Shown: one piece after another, positions 42,682 to 50,991 of the stretch
Position numbering within the stretch: the first letter of the stretch is position 1
How the letters are laid out: the number at the start of each line of letters is the position of its first letter
Assembly: GCF_002954775.1 (NCBI RefSeq)
Contig: NZ_PJME01000016.1
Span: 62,001-126,000, forward strand
Reading direction: 5' to 3'
DNA from: Streptomyces geranii
GTDB taxonomy: Bacteria; Actinomycetota; Actinomycetes; Streptomycetales; Streptomycetaceae
DNA length: 64,000 bases
Position numbers and translations under genes: made by a program
The notes under the pieces: generated by a model
Seen by the model: only the letters and a program-made list of their open reading frames with translations
The model's database searches: none
What the model was told of the DNA's origin: nothing

Positions 42682-44973
42682 TCAGGGCGTGAGCTGCCAC
42701 CGCTGGATGTAGCCGACGTCGATCCCCGCCCGGTCCTGCACGCGGAGCTTCCACGTGCCGTTGAGGGGCTGGGCCGAGGCGTCGATCGTGAACGTCTGGT
42801 CGACGTTGTCGGCCGAGCTGCCGGTGCGGTTGAGGAGTGAGTAGACGGTGCCGTTGGGGCCGACCAGGTCGACGGTCAGGTCACCGCGGTAGGTGTGCAC
42901 GATGTTGACGTAGACCGAGGTGGTCGCGGAGGCGTTGCCGTCGCGGCCCTCGATGGTGATCGGGGACTCCACCGCGGGACCGTTGTCGGGGATGTCGACG
43001 CGGGTCGTGGTGGCGTAGATGTACGCGATCCGCCAGCTGAAGGTGTCCGTGACGGAGGAGCCCGTGCCGTCGGTGACCTTGAGGGTGACGTCGCCGACGC
43101 CGAGGGTGGTCGGTGTGCCGGAGATCAGGCCGCTCGGGCTGAGGGTCAGACCGTCGGGCAGACCGGTGGCCTCGTAGGTCAGGCCCGCACCGGAGTTGGT
43201 GGTGTAGGCGTCCACCTGGAGGCTGACCGCCTGGCCGACGCCGCTGGTCTGGTCGGCGATCGGGGCGACGTTGACGCCGAGGGCTATCCGGCCGCCGACG
43301 TTGATGGCGGCCCAGGCGTCGGCGACGGCGAGGTAGGTGGGGCTGTAGGCGCCGAAGAGGTCACCGGCCGCCTGGAGGGTGGCGGTGCGGGCGCCCGCGT
43401 AGTTGGTCGACGACGTCATGTACGTCGTCAGCGCGCGGTACCAGACTGCGGCGGCGTTCTCGATGCCGATGCCGGTGACGGCCTGACCGTCGGAGGTCGG
43501 GCTGTCGTAGGCCACGCCGTTGACGGTCTTGGCGCCGCTGCCCTCGGAGAGCAGGTAGAAGAAGTGGTTCGCCGGGCCCGAGGAGTAGTGGACGTCGATG
43601 CTGCCCAGGCTGGAGTTCCAACTGTCGCGCGAGGAGCCGTCCTTGGAGGGCTTGTCCATGTAACGCAGCGGCGTGCCGTTGCCGTTGATGTCGATCTTCT
43701 CGCCGACGAGGTAGTCGCCGGGGTCGGCGGCGAGGTTCGCGTGGAACTCGACGGCCGCGGCGAAGATGTCGGAGGTCGCCTCGTTGAGGCCGCCGGACTC
43801 ACCGGCGTAGGTGAGGTTGGCGGTGGCGGCGGTGACGCCGTGGCTCATCTCGTGGGCGGCCACGTCGAGCGAGGTCAGCGGGTGCGTGTTGCCCGAGCCG
43901 TCGCCGTAGGTCATGCAGAAGCAGCTGTCCTGCCAGAAGGCGTTGACGTAGCTGCTGCCGTAGTGGGCACGGCTGTAGGCGGCGACCCCGTCGTTGCGGA
44001 TGCCGTTGCGGCCGTACACGTCCTTGAAGTAGTCCCAGGTGGCCGCGGCGCCGAAGGCCACGTCGACCCCGGCTGTCTGGCGGTTGGACGGCAGACCGTT
44101 GCCCCAGACATCGTTGTCGTCTGTGAACAGGGTGCCGGTGCCCGAGGTGCCCTGGTTCAGGTCGTACGTCTTGTGCCCGGCGCGGGCGCCGTCGGTGAGC
44201 TGGTACGTCGATCCCGACAGGGTCGTACCGAGCGGAACCGTGCCGCTGTACTGGCCGGTGCCCTCACCGGTGTGCACCTTCTCGGCGGCGAGCAGCTGCT
44301 TGCCCGTGCCGGCGTCGGTGACGACCTGCAACTCGCTTGGCGTACCGTCGGGTTGGACGCCCTCGACGACCGTCTCCCAGGCCAGGACGGGCTTGGCCGC
44401 ACCGGCACCGGCCCAGACGACGAGGCGCGGCGCCCGCTCGGTCTCGGCGCCGGTGACGTCGGCGCCCTTCGCGGTCGCGAGGGCCTTGCTGCCGGCACTG
44501 GCCCCGGTGAGCTTCGGGGTGAGGGACGGCAGCGTGAGGGTCGCGCCGCTCGCCTTGGAGACGGTGGTGCGGTCGCTCTTGAGGTGCACGACCAGGTCAC
44601 CGCCGAGTACGGGCAGTCCGGCGTACGTGCGCTCGTAACGGGTGTGGGTGGTGCCGTCGGCGTCCTGGATCACGTCCCGGACGACGAGCTTCTCCTGTGC
44701 GCCGAGGGCGAGTTGACGGGCCGTGGTGGCGGACGTCGTCTGCGCGCTCTTGATCAGCGAGGCTCGGCGGGTGGCCGAGAGGGGCACGACGGCGGCGCCC
44801 GCGCGGGGCTCGGCGGTGATCTGGGCCGGGGCCGAGCCGGGGCCCGGGTCGGCGGGGGCGGCCGCGGTCGCGGTACCGGCCGGGGCGCCCATGGCGAGCA
44901 GGGTCCCGATGGTGGTCAGCGCGAGGACGGTGGCGCGTCTGCGCCGGGGAGTGGGGTGGGGTCGCCGGGGCAA
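42682..44973 (-). CDS. Secreted M4 metallopeptidase with C-terminal P domain
   Basis: 763 aa from TTG 44973, with AAGGAG about seven bases upstream. Signal peptide RRRRATVLALTTIGTLLAMGAPAGTATA; prodomain with the same TRYERTYAGLPVLGGDLVVH block as the protease at 24293. Catalytic HEMSH and GLNEATSD are intact, and the downstream VHYSSGPANHFFY His is present. A He_PIG/Ig-like domain follows (ATGLPDGLTLSPSGLISGTP), then a proprotein-convertase P domain (HTYRGDLTVDLVGPNGTVYSL, NGTWKLRVQD) replaces the jelly roll of the first enzyme. The prodomain and catalytic parts are clearly paralogous to it. Confidence 0.93.
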   Translation of the reverse strand: MPRRPHPTPRRRRATVLALTTIGTLLAMGAPAGTATAAAPADPGPGSAPAQITAEPRAGAAVVPLSATRRASLIKSAQTTSATTARQLALGAQEKLVVRDVIQDADGTTHTRYERTYAGLPVLGGDLVVHLKSDRTTVSKASGATLTLPSLTPKLTGASAGSKALATAKGADVTGAETERAPRLVVWAGAGAAKPVLAWETVVEGVQPDGTPSELQVVTDAGTGKQLLAAEKVHTGEGTGQYSGTVPLGTTLSGSTYQLTDGARAGHKTYDLNQGTSGTGTLFTDDNDVWGNGLPSNRQTAGVDVAFGAAATWDYFKDVYGRNGIRNDGVAAYSRAHYGSSYVNAFWQDSCFCMTYGDGSGNTHPLTSLDVAAHEMSHGVTAATANLTYAGESGGLNEATSDIFAAAVEFHANLAADPGDYLVGEKIDINGNGTPLRYMDKPSKDGSSRDSWNSSLGSIDVHYSSGPANHFFYLLSEGSGAKTVNGVAYDSPTSDGQAVTGIGIENAAAVWYRALTTYMTSSTNYAGARTATLQAAGDLFGAYSPTYLAVADAWAAINVGGRIALGVNVAPIADQTSGVGQAVSLQVDAYTTNSGAGLTYEATGLPDGLTLSPSGLISGTPTTLGVGDVTLKVTDGTGSSVTDTFSWRIAYIYATTTRVDIPDNGPAVESPITIEGRDGNASATTSVYVNIVHTYRGDLTVDLVGPNGTVYSLLNRTGSSADNVDQTFTIDASAQPLNGTWKLRVQDRAGIDVGYIQRWQLTP

Positions 44974-45296
44974 CGGGGTCTCCTTCTGCGGTGGGGGGTG
45001 AGTGGGGGGTCTCCCGCACTCGGTGTGGGCGTGAAGGAAGTGAAGAAGGTGAAGGAATGGTGAACTTCAGCAGCAGCGTGGCACTGGGTGCCGCTTTTTG
45101 TCATGTGATCGCCAAGACAACGGCTTGAAATGACCATGACTAGCTGGGGATCTGCCCAACTGGGCGCACGTTTTCAGCCGCGTAATCGGTCGCGACGCAG
45201 GGATCGCGCGGTTATGCTGCCCGGCGCGCGTGTAACGGGCGTGTGCGTGTGGGGTGTTGGGCTTGCGGTGGGGGACTTGTGGGTGGGGGAAAAGGC
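44974..45296. other. Divergent promoter region, 323 bases
   Basis: This gap separates the divergent M4 protease and DUF6215 genes. It holds the 9-base repeat at 45031-45057, a possible -10 TATGCT at 45213-45218 for the plus-strand gene, and a small GCCCAACTGGGC dyad near 45154-45165. No other structure or coding sequence was recognised. Confidence 0.4.
45031..45057. repeat. 9-base tandem repeat in protease leader region
   Basis: GTGAAGGAA, GTGAAGAAG, GTGAAGGAA: three units, 58-84 bases upstream of the M4 start. The mRNA copy is pyrimidine-rich. Confidence 0.65.
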
Positions 45297-46004
45297 ATGA
45301 CGACGGAAGACATCGACGCGCCCAGACCGGCGCACGTTGCCGAGAAGGGCGCGAGCGAGGGTGCGCAGATCGCGTCGGCGCTGCTGCTGGTCGGGTGCCT
45401 GGCGGCCGGCTTCTGGGTGATGGCGAAGTACCAGCCCGACTCCGCCCCCGAGGACCGCACACCGGCCTCGTGCTCCAGATCGGACGAGGACACGCCCCTG
45501 TCGAAGCCCGTCTCCGGCGTACGACTGTGCGAGGCGCTGAACCGCCCGGACCTGCCGACCCTGCTCGGCACGCCCGAGGACCGCGCGCTGAGCGCCGACA
45601 GCAACGAAGCCGTCCTCAGCGACGAACGCGACATCCTGCCGAGCGACCCCGAGGCCACCGTCCAGTTGGAGGGCTACTCCGTGAAGCTCTCGGCGTACGG
45701 CGACCTGACGGTCGGCGAGATCGCCGGTTACCTGGCCGAGTCGGGAGAGCGGAGAACATTCCTGGGCCACTCGGCGTTCCTCTACTCGGGCCGGACCATC
45801 GGCATCGTCTTCGAGGACGGAAAGGGCTCCAGCGCCCCCGGCGGCACCTCCCGCAACCTCCTGATCGCCAAGGACCCCAAGGACGGCGGCGGTTCGTACG
45901 AGATCTCCCTCTGGCGCCAGGACGACACCCTCCCCGACGACACGGCACTGCTCCGGGTCGCGGAGAGCGTGCTGCCTACGGTTCCGGGGTGGACAGCGAG
46001 TTGA
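45297..46004 (+). CDS. DUF6215 family membrane-anchored protein
   Basis: 235 aa from ATG 45297 with GGGGGAAAAGG just upstream. One transmembrane segment near the N terminus (IASALLLVGCLAAGFWVMAKY) is followed by an external domain with SGVRLCEALNRPDLPTLLGTP, ATVQLEGYSVKLSA, FLGHSAFLYSGRTIGIVF and LLIAKDPKDGGGSYEISLWRQDD, the conserved blocks of DUF6215 as I remember them. Function unknown. It is followed 13 bases later by a second membrane protein. Confidence 0.75.
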   Translation: MTTEDIDAPRPAHVAEKGASEGAQIASALLLVGCLAAGFWVMAKYQPDSAPEDRTPASCSRSDEDTPLSKPVSGVRLCEALNRPDLPTLLGTPEDRALSADSNEAVLSDERDILPSDPEATVQLEGYSVKLSAYGDLTVGEIAGYLAESGERRTFLGHSAFLYSGRTIGIVFEDGKGSSAPGGTSRNLLIAKDPKDGGGSYEISLWRQDDTLPDDTALLRVAESVLPTVPGWTAS

Positions 46005-46017
46005 GAACGGGGCACTG

Positions 46018-46647
46018 ATGGCCAAGAAGCTTGTGCGAAAGATGTTGCGTCAGATGGAGAGCGGGCAGCCGGTCCGGCTCACCATCAGCATGATGACGTG
46101 GAAGAAGCTCACCCGACTCGCCTACTTCGCCGAGCAGTTCGGGTACGAGTACGCGAACGTGTATACGTCCAGCGATTACAAGACGGTCCTGACCATCGTG
46201 CCCGACCCCAGGCCACAGGCCCGGGAGCGCGCCGCGCAGAACCGGGTGCGCTATCCCGACGCGACCGACGGGGTCTCACTGCCGCCCGTGGAACCCGACG
46301 CGCTCAAGCTGCTCAAGACCCGCATGCTGTTCGACCTCAACCACGCGCTCACCGAGAAGCAGCGGGCGGCGATCTGGGTCACAGTCTTTTCAGTGCTCGC
46401 CGCGGCCATCGCCTTCAGGTTCCACGCGGACACGGCCGTGGTCGTCACCACTCTCATCGTCTGGGCCACGCTCATGGCGCTGCTGCCCGTCCTGCTCCAT
46501 TTCAGCCGACGCCAAATCGCCGAGAACATCGCCCAGTTGGAAGCCGCCGGATTCATACGGGTCACCGACGAACTCGGGCGCCCTCAGTACGTACGACCGG
46601 ACAGGAGGCTTCCCGGACACGGCAACCCGTTCGCCAGAGAGGCGTAG
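46018..46647 (+). CDS. Two-TM membrane protein, unknown function
   Basis: 209 aa. The N-terminal 110 residues are soluble and basic at the start (KKLVRKMLRQMESGQPVRL). Two membrane helices (AAIWVTVFSVLAAAIAFRF, TAVVVTTLIVWATLMALLPVLLHF) follow, then a cytoplasmic tail resembling a small winged-helix piece (RRQIAENIAQLEAAGFIRVTDELGRPQYV). Probably co-transcribed with the DUF6215 gene. Not recognised further. Confidence 0.7.
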   Translation: MAKKLVRKMLRQMESGQPVRLTISMMTWKKLTRLAYFAEQFGYEYANVYTSSDYKTVLTIVPDPRPQARERAAQNRVRYPDATDGVSLPPVEPDALKLLKTRMLFDLNHALTEKQRAAIWVTVFSVLAAAIAFRFHADTAVVVTTLIVWATLMALLPVLLHFSRRQIAENIAQLEAAGFIRVTDELGRPQYVRPDRRLPGHGNPFAREA

Positions 46648-46667
46648 GGGCCTCCCGGGTCCCCCTT

Positions 46668-48821
46668 TCAGCCGATCCCGAGCACCTCGGTCAGCCGATC
46701 ACCCAGCACCGGCGCCACCGCCTCCGCAAACGCGTCCGCGACATGGCTGTCGTCCCGGTACACGATCGTGTTCCCCACCAGCACCGGGCAGTCGCCCCCG
46801 CCCGTGCACAGCCACGGGACCGGGTCGATCACCGACGCGCCCGCCGACCTCGCCGCCCTGAGCGTGGCCGTTCTTCGGGACTCGTCCCTGATCGCACCGG
46901 GCAGGCGGTTCGCGCAGCGGGTCAGGTGGAGGGAGTACAGGGCCGCGCAGTCCACCGCGTCCGTTCGCGGCCACGGGGTGTCCAGGAGCGCCACCACCCT
47001 CGCGCCCGACTCGCCCAGCTCCGCGTACGTCATGCGCAGGCCGTTCGTCCACTGGCTCACCGGGTCCGCCTCCGGGGTCATCGGCTCACCCGCGTCCGAG
47101 GACGAGACGATCACCAGAGCCGGGCGCATTTCCGTGATCCGCTCGACCGCCCGTGCCCGCCACGTGTCGCACTCCGCGTACGGACCCCCGAAGCGGCGCA
47201 GCGTCACCTTCGCCGCCTTGCACGACGCCTTCGTCAGCGACACCAGCCGCCAACCCCGTTCCAGCGCAAGGCGGTTCAGCGCCGGGAACCACTGGGCCGC
47301 GTGGGAGTCGCCGAACAGGACCACGACCCTGTCGGAGGCCGGGTCGCCGTACTCGCACGCCGGCGCGCTCGTCGCGTCGTACGCCACATGGCAGCCGTCC
47401 CGGTAGACCGCCGACCTCGTCGGCTTGATCTCGGGGAGGGGTGGGGCGAGGTTGCTCGGCAGGCTCAGGTTTCCGTTTCCCGTCGATGCCTCCACCAGCT
47501 GGCTCAGGCGTCGTTCGGGGGTTGCCGCCTTCGCCAGCTCCCGCTTCAGGTCCCTCGCCGGTCTGCCCGAGTCGATCGGCGGCGGGAACGCGTACGCCGT
47601 CGCCGCGAGCAGCGCCGCGACCGTCGACAGCGTCGCCCCGAGGCGCAGGGCGCGGCCCGGGCGGGACCGGAACCTGGCGTGGAAACGTATCGGGTTCTCC
47701 AGCAGGTGCAAGGTCGCCCAGGCCAGTAGCAGCGCCAACGCGCACAGCAGCAGCGACAGTTCCGTGGTCGTCGTCTCCGGGAGTCTTCCGAGCGCCGCCG
47801 GGCCGATGACCAGCAGCGGCCAGTGCCACAGGTACCAGCCGTACGACAGGCCGCCCAGCCACACCAACGGGGCTCTGGCAAGGAGTACTTGGGCGTCCCC
47901 TCTCGACGGGGCGCAGCCTCCCGCCAGTACCAGTACCGTCCCCAGCACCGGAAGCAGCGCGTAATACCCGGGAAACGGGGTCTCGTTGCCGTACGCCACC
48001 CCCGCTGTCGCTATGCAGGCCAGGCCCGTCCAGGTCATCGGGGCCGCCAACTTGCTTGGCAGGAGTTGTAGTTGGTCCGCCGCCAGGGCCAGTAGTGCTC
48101 CCGCGCCCAGTTCCCAGATCCGCGTGTGCGAGCCGAAGTACGCCCAGGACGGGGCCTCTTCCGTCACCGTCACGCTCAGGACGAGCGACAGCACGCACAG
48201 CGCCGCCAGTGGGATCGCCAGCAGGGCTCGTCTTCCTCGGCTCAGGCGCCAGGTCAGTAACAGCAGCAGGGGCCAGACCACGTAGAACTGTTCCTCCACC
48301 GCCAGCGACCAGAAGTGCTGGAAGGGGGACGGCGGGCTCCCCTCCGCCAAGTAGTCCGTACCCGCTGCCGCCAGACGGAAGTTCACCGCGTAGAGCGCGC
48401 TGCTCACCGCGTCCCCGGCGTACTCCTCGAAGCGGACCCTAGACAGGAACAGCCAGGAACCGGCGAGGGTCGTGACGACCACGAGGGTCGACGCGGGGAG
48501 GAGGCGGAGGGCTCGGCGGGCGTAGAAGCCTCGGATCGACAGGCCGTCCCTCGTGGTGAGTTCGCGTACCAGGAGTGAGGTGATGAGGAAGCCCGAGATG
48601 ACGAAGAAGACGTCCACTCCGACGTAGCCGCCGCCGAGCCTCGCCACCCCCGCGTGGTCGAGGACGACCAACGTCACCGCCACGGCCCGCAGGCCCTGGA
48701 TGTCGAGCCGCAGGCCGGGGTTCTCGGTCGATCGCGTCGGCGGTCGCGTGTCCGATCGTGTGTCCGGTCGTGTGTTCCGTCGAGCGGCTGGTCGCGTGGT
48801 CGGTCGCGTCTTCACGCTCAT
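46668..48821 (-). CDS. Acyltransferase-3 with C-terminal SGNH domain (OafA-like)
   Basis: 717 aa from ATG 48821; no clear ribosome-binding site, and an in-frame GTG 18 bases upstream is possible. After a repetitive Arg/Thr/Pro N terminus, the acyltransferase-3 membrane domain starts at LRLDIQGLRAVAVTLVVLDHAG, with VDVFFVISGFLITSLL and FWSLAVEEQFYVVWPLLLL; the H and E of these motifs are catalytic in the family. About ten helices are followed by an SGNH hydrolase-like domain with GDSHAAQWFPAL (Ser nucleophile) and YRDDSHVADAF (Asp/His). It O-acylates a cell-surface glycan or secreted metabolite. It is divergent from the cobalamin operon. Confidence 0.9.
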   Translation of the reverse strand: MSVKTRPTTRPAARRNTRPDTRSDTRPPTRSTENPGLRLDIQGLRAVAVTLVVLDHAGVARLGGGYVGVDVFFVISGFLITSLLVRELTTRDGLSIRGFYARRALRLLPASTLVVVTTLAGSWLFLSRVRFEEYAGDAVSSALYAVNFRLAAAGTDYLAEGSPPSPFQHFWSLAVEEQFYVVWPLLLLLTWRLSRGRRALLAIPLAALCVLSLVLSVTVTEEAPSWAYFGSHTRIWELGAGALLALAADQLQLLPSKLAAPMTWTGLACIATAGVAYGNETPFPGYYALLPVLGTVLVLAGGCAPSRGDAQVLLARAPLVWLGGLSYGWYLWHWPLLVIGPAALGRLPETTTTELSLLLCALALLLAWATLHLLENPIRFHARFRSRPGRALRLGATLSTVAALLAATAYAFPPPIDSGRPARDLKRELAKAATPERRLSQLVEASTGNGNLSLPSNLAPPLPEIKPTRSAVYRDGCHVAYDATSAPACEYGDPASDRVVVLFGDSHAAQWFPALNRLALERGWRLVSLTKASCKAAKVTLRRFGGPYAECDTWRARAVERITEMRPALVIVSSSDAGEPMTPEADPVSQWTNGLRMTYAELGESGARVVALLDTPWPRTDAVDCAALYSLHLTRCANRLPGAIRDESRRTATLRAARSAGASVIDPVPWLCTGGGDCPVLVGNTIVYRDDSHVADAFAEAVAPVLGDRLTEVLGIG
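48730..48813 (-). repeat. Seven 12-base repeats in acyltransferase N terminus
   Basis: Units such as GGTCGCGTGTCC, GATCGTGTGTCC and GGTCGCGTCTTC (plus strand) repeat seven times in register and encode a four-residue xTRP/xTRS pattern right after the start codon. Confidence 0.75.
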
Positions 48822-48964
48822 CAGAGACGGTCGGCCCACTCGAACGGTTGTGGTCGTTTCCGTTCGGTCACCAGAAATTTCCCCGGTCGGCCGCGAGCCC
48901 GCCCGCGAGAACCCGACAAAGGGTGACCCGCGACAATTGGCCGGTCCGGCGCGTTTGCTACGCT

Positions 48965-49065
48965 CGCCGACGCGTCCCCTGGGGGAAGTCCGGTGAGACT
49001 CCGGCGCTGACCCGCAACGGTATGCACGCCCCCGACAGGTGGGCGTGCGAGCCCGATCACCCAAG
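48965..49065 (+). promoter_or_regulatory. Cobalamin (AdoCbl) riboswitch
   Basis: The class signature is readable: GGGGGAAGTCCGGTGAGACT with its ACTCCGG partner strand, then the core GCTGACCCGCAACGGT, a variable GC-rich arm, and GCGAGCCCGATCAC. It lies in the leader of the permease gene starting at 49127, on the same strand. Binding of adenosylcobalamin should shut off expression of the importer. Confidence 0.88.
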
Positions 49066-49126
49066 GTGCGCGTGCCCCACTGAACGCTCGCCGTGGACTG
49101 CGAGCCGAGGCGAAGGATCGCCGACC

Positions 49127-50167
49127 GTGCGCCGAATACCCGTGCTGCCATTGGCAGTTGGGCTGACTGTGTTGCTGCTCGTCTCCCTGTTGTGCGGGGT
49201 CGGGCTCGGCGCCTCCGGGATCGGCTGGGGGCAGGTCTTCCGGTTCCTCGGTGACGGGATCACCGGTGGCACCATCCGCGCCGAGGACGTCGCCTCGTAC
49301 ACCATCGTCTGGGAACTGCGGCTGCCCCGCGTGGTCCTCGCCGCCGTCGTCGGCGCCGGGCTCGCCGCCGTGGGGGTGGCCGTGCAGGCCATGGTGCGCA
49401 ACGCGCTCGCCGATCCCTTCGTCCTCGGGATCTCGTCCGGTGCGGCGGTCGGGGCCAACGCCGTGATCCTGCTGGGCGCCTTCGCCGGGCTCGGGGTGTG
49501 GGCACTGTCCGTGTCCGCCTTCGCCTCCGCGCTCGCCGCCATGGTCATCGTGTACGGGGTCGCCCGGTCGGCCGCTCACGGGCTCACGCCGCTGCGGCTG
49601 ATCCTCACCGGGACCGCGCTGGCGTACGGCTTCGAGGCGATCACCACCGTGATGGTGTTCGGGGCCGCCCGGGGCGAGGCCGCCAGGTCCGCGATGATGT
49701 GGCTGCTCGGCAGCCTGGGCGGGGCCACCTGGGCGCAGGTGCCGATCGCCGCCGTGACCGTCGTCGCCGGGTGGGCGTGGCTCGCCCGGCGGGCCGAATC
49801 GCTCAATGCCCTCGCCATGGGCGACGAGACCTCCGCCGCCCTCGGGGTCCAACCGACGCGGCTACGGCGGGAGTTGTTCCTCGTGACCGCCGCCGTGACC
49901 GGGACCGTCGTCGCCGTCAGCGGCGCCATCGGCTTCGTCGGGCTCATGGTCCCGCATGTCGTACGGATGCTCGTGGGCGCCGATCACCGCCGGGTGCTGG
50001 CCGTCGCGCCGCTCGCCGGGGCCGTGCTGCTGGTGTGGGCCGACATCCTGTCCCGGCTGCTGCTGGCGCCCGCCGAACTGCCCGTCGGGGTGATCACCGC
50101 CGTGGTCGGCGTACCGGCGTTCCTGCTGCTGATGCGGCGCGGCGGCTACGCGTTCGGGGGGCGGTGA
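49127..50167 (+). CDS. Cobalamin-type ABC importer permease (FecCD/BtuC family)
   Basis: 346 aa from GTG 49127 with AAGGA about ten bases upstream; the longer frame to 48758 would cross the riboswitch. Nine to ten helices; FecCD family motifs are LRLPRVVLAAVVGAGLAAVGVAVQAMVRNALADPFVLGISSGA and AVSGAIGFVGLMVPHVVRMLVG. The family imports siderophores, heme or vitamin B12; the upstream cobalamin riboswitch points to B12. Its stop overlaps the ATPase start as GTGA. Confidence 0.92.
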   Translation: MRRIPVLPLAVGLTVLLLVSLLCGVGLGASGIGWGQVFRFLGDGITGGTIRAEDVASYTIVWELRLPRVVLAAVVGAGLAAVGVAVQAMVRNALADPFVLGISSGAAVGANAVILLGAFAGLGVWALSVSAFASALAAMVIVYGVARSAAHGLTPLRLILTGTALAYGFEAITTVMVFGAARGEAARSAMMWLLGSLGGATWAQVPIAAVTVVAGWAWLARRAESLNALAMGDETSAALGVQPTRLRRELFLVTAAVTGTVVAVSGAIGFVGLMVPHVVRMLVGADHRRVLAVAPLAGAVLLVWADILSRLLLAPAELPVGVITAVVGVPAFLLLMRRGGYAFGGR

Positions 50168-50979
50168 ACGGCATGCGGCTCGATGTGGAGGGTGTGTCGG
50201 TCGACGCGGGGGCCGTACGGCTCGTGGACGACATCACGATGCGGGTGGACAGCGGGGCCTTCGTGGGGCTCGTCGGGCCCAACGGGAGCGGCAAGTCGAC
50301 CCTGTTGAGGTGCGTGTACCGCGCGCTGCGGCCGGCGGCGGGCGCGGTACGGGTCGACGGCGACGAGGTGCACGCCATGGAACCCCGGGCCGCCGCCCGG
50401 GTGTTGGCCGCGCTGCCCCAGGAGTCGTCCGCCGAGTTCGACTTCACCGTCGCGGAGGTGGTCGCGATGGGCCGGCTGCCGCACCTCGGGCGTACGGCGG
50501 CCGGGGACCGGCAGATCTGCGCCGCCGCCCTGGAACGGACCGGCATCGCCCATCTCGCCGACCGCGGCTTCCTCGCCCTGTCCGGCGGCGAGAAGCAACG
50601 CGTCCTCATCGCAAGGGCGTTGGCCCAGCGGCCCCGGGTCCTCGTCCTCGACGAACCCACCAACCACCTCGACATCGCCCACCAGTTGGACGTCCTGTCC
50701 ATGGTCCGCTCCAGCGGCCTGACCGTCCTGGCAGCCCTGCACGACCTCAACCTCGCCGCCGCCCACTGCGATCTGCTCTACGTCATCGCGGACGGCCGGG
50801 TCGTCGCCTCGGGGCCGCCGCACGAGGTGCTCCAACCTGGGCTGCTGGCCGAGGTGTTCGGGGTACGTGCGCATCCCGTCAGGCATCCGGAGACGGGCGC
50901 CGTCCAGCTGCTCTTCGACCTGCTTCCCAAGCCCTCCCCGATCTCCACGGCCTCCCCGTCCTCCCTGCCTTCCCTGTAA
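50164..50979 (+). CDS. Cobalamin-type ABC importer ATPase (BtuD/FecE family)
   Basis: 271 aa from GTG 50164 (ATG 50173 is also possible). Walker A is GPNGSGKSTLL, signature LSGGEKQRVLIARAL, Walker B VLVLDEPTNHLD, and switch His in LAALHDLNLAA. LDEPTNHLDIAHQLDVL is typical of the FecE/BtuD group. It forms the motor of the riboswitch-controlled importer. Confidence 0.92.
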   Translation: MNGMRLDVEGVSVDAGAVRLVDDITMRVDSGAFVGLVGPNGSGKSTLLRCVYRALRPAAGAVRVDGDEVHAMEPRAAARVLAALPQESSAEFDFTVAEVVAMGRLPHLGRTAAGDRQICAAALERTGIAHLADRGFLALSGGEKQRVLIARALAQRPRVLVLDEPTNHLDIAHQLDVLSMVRSSGLTVLAALHDLNLAAAHCDLLYVIADGRVVASGPPHEVLQPGLLAEVFGVRAHPVRHPETGAVQLLFDLLPKPSPISTASPSSLPSL

Positions 50980-50991
50980 GGAACCCCCCTC

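Noticed and set aside
48730-48813. Possible CRISPR array (regular repeats)
   Set aside because: Units are 12 bases with no spacers and lie in frame in a coding N terminus.
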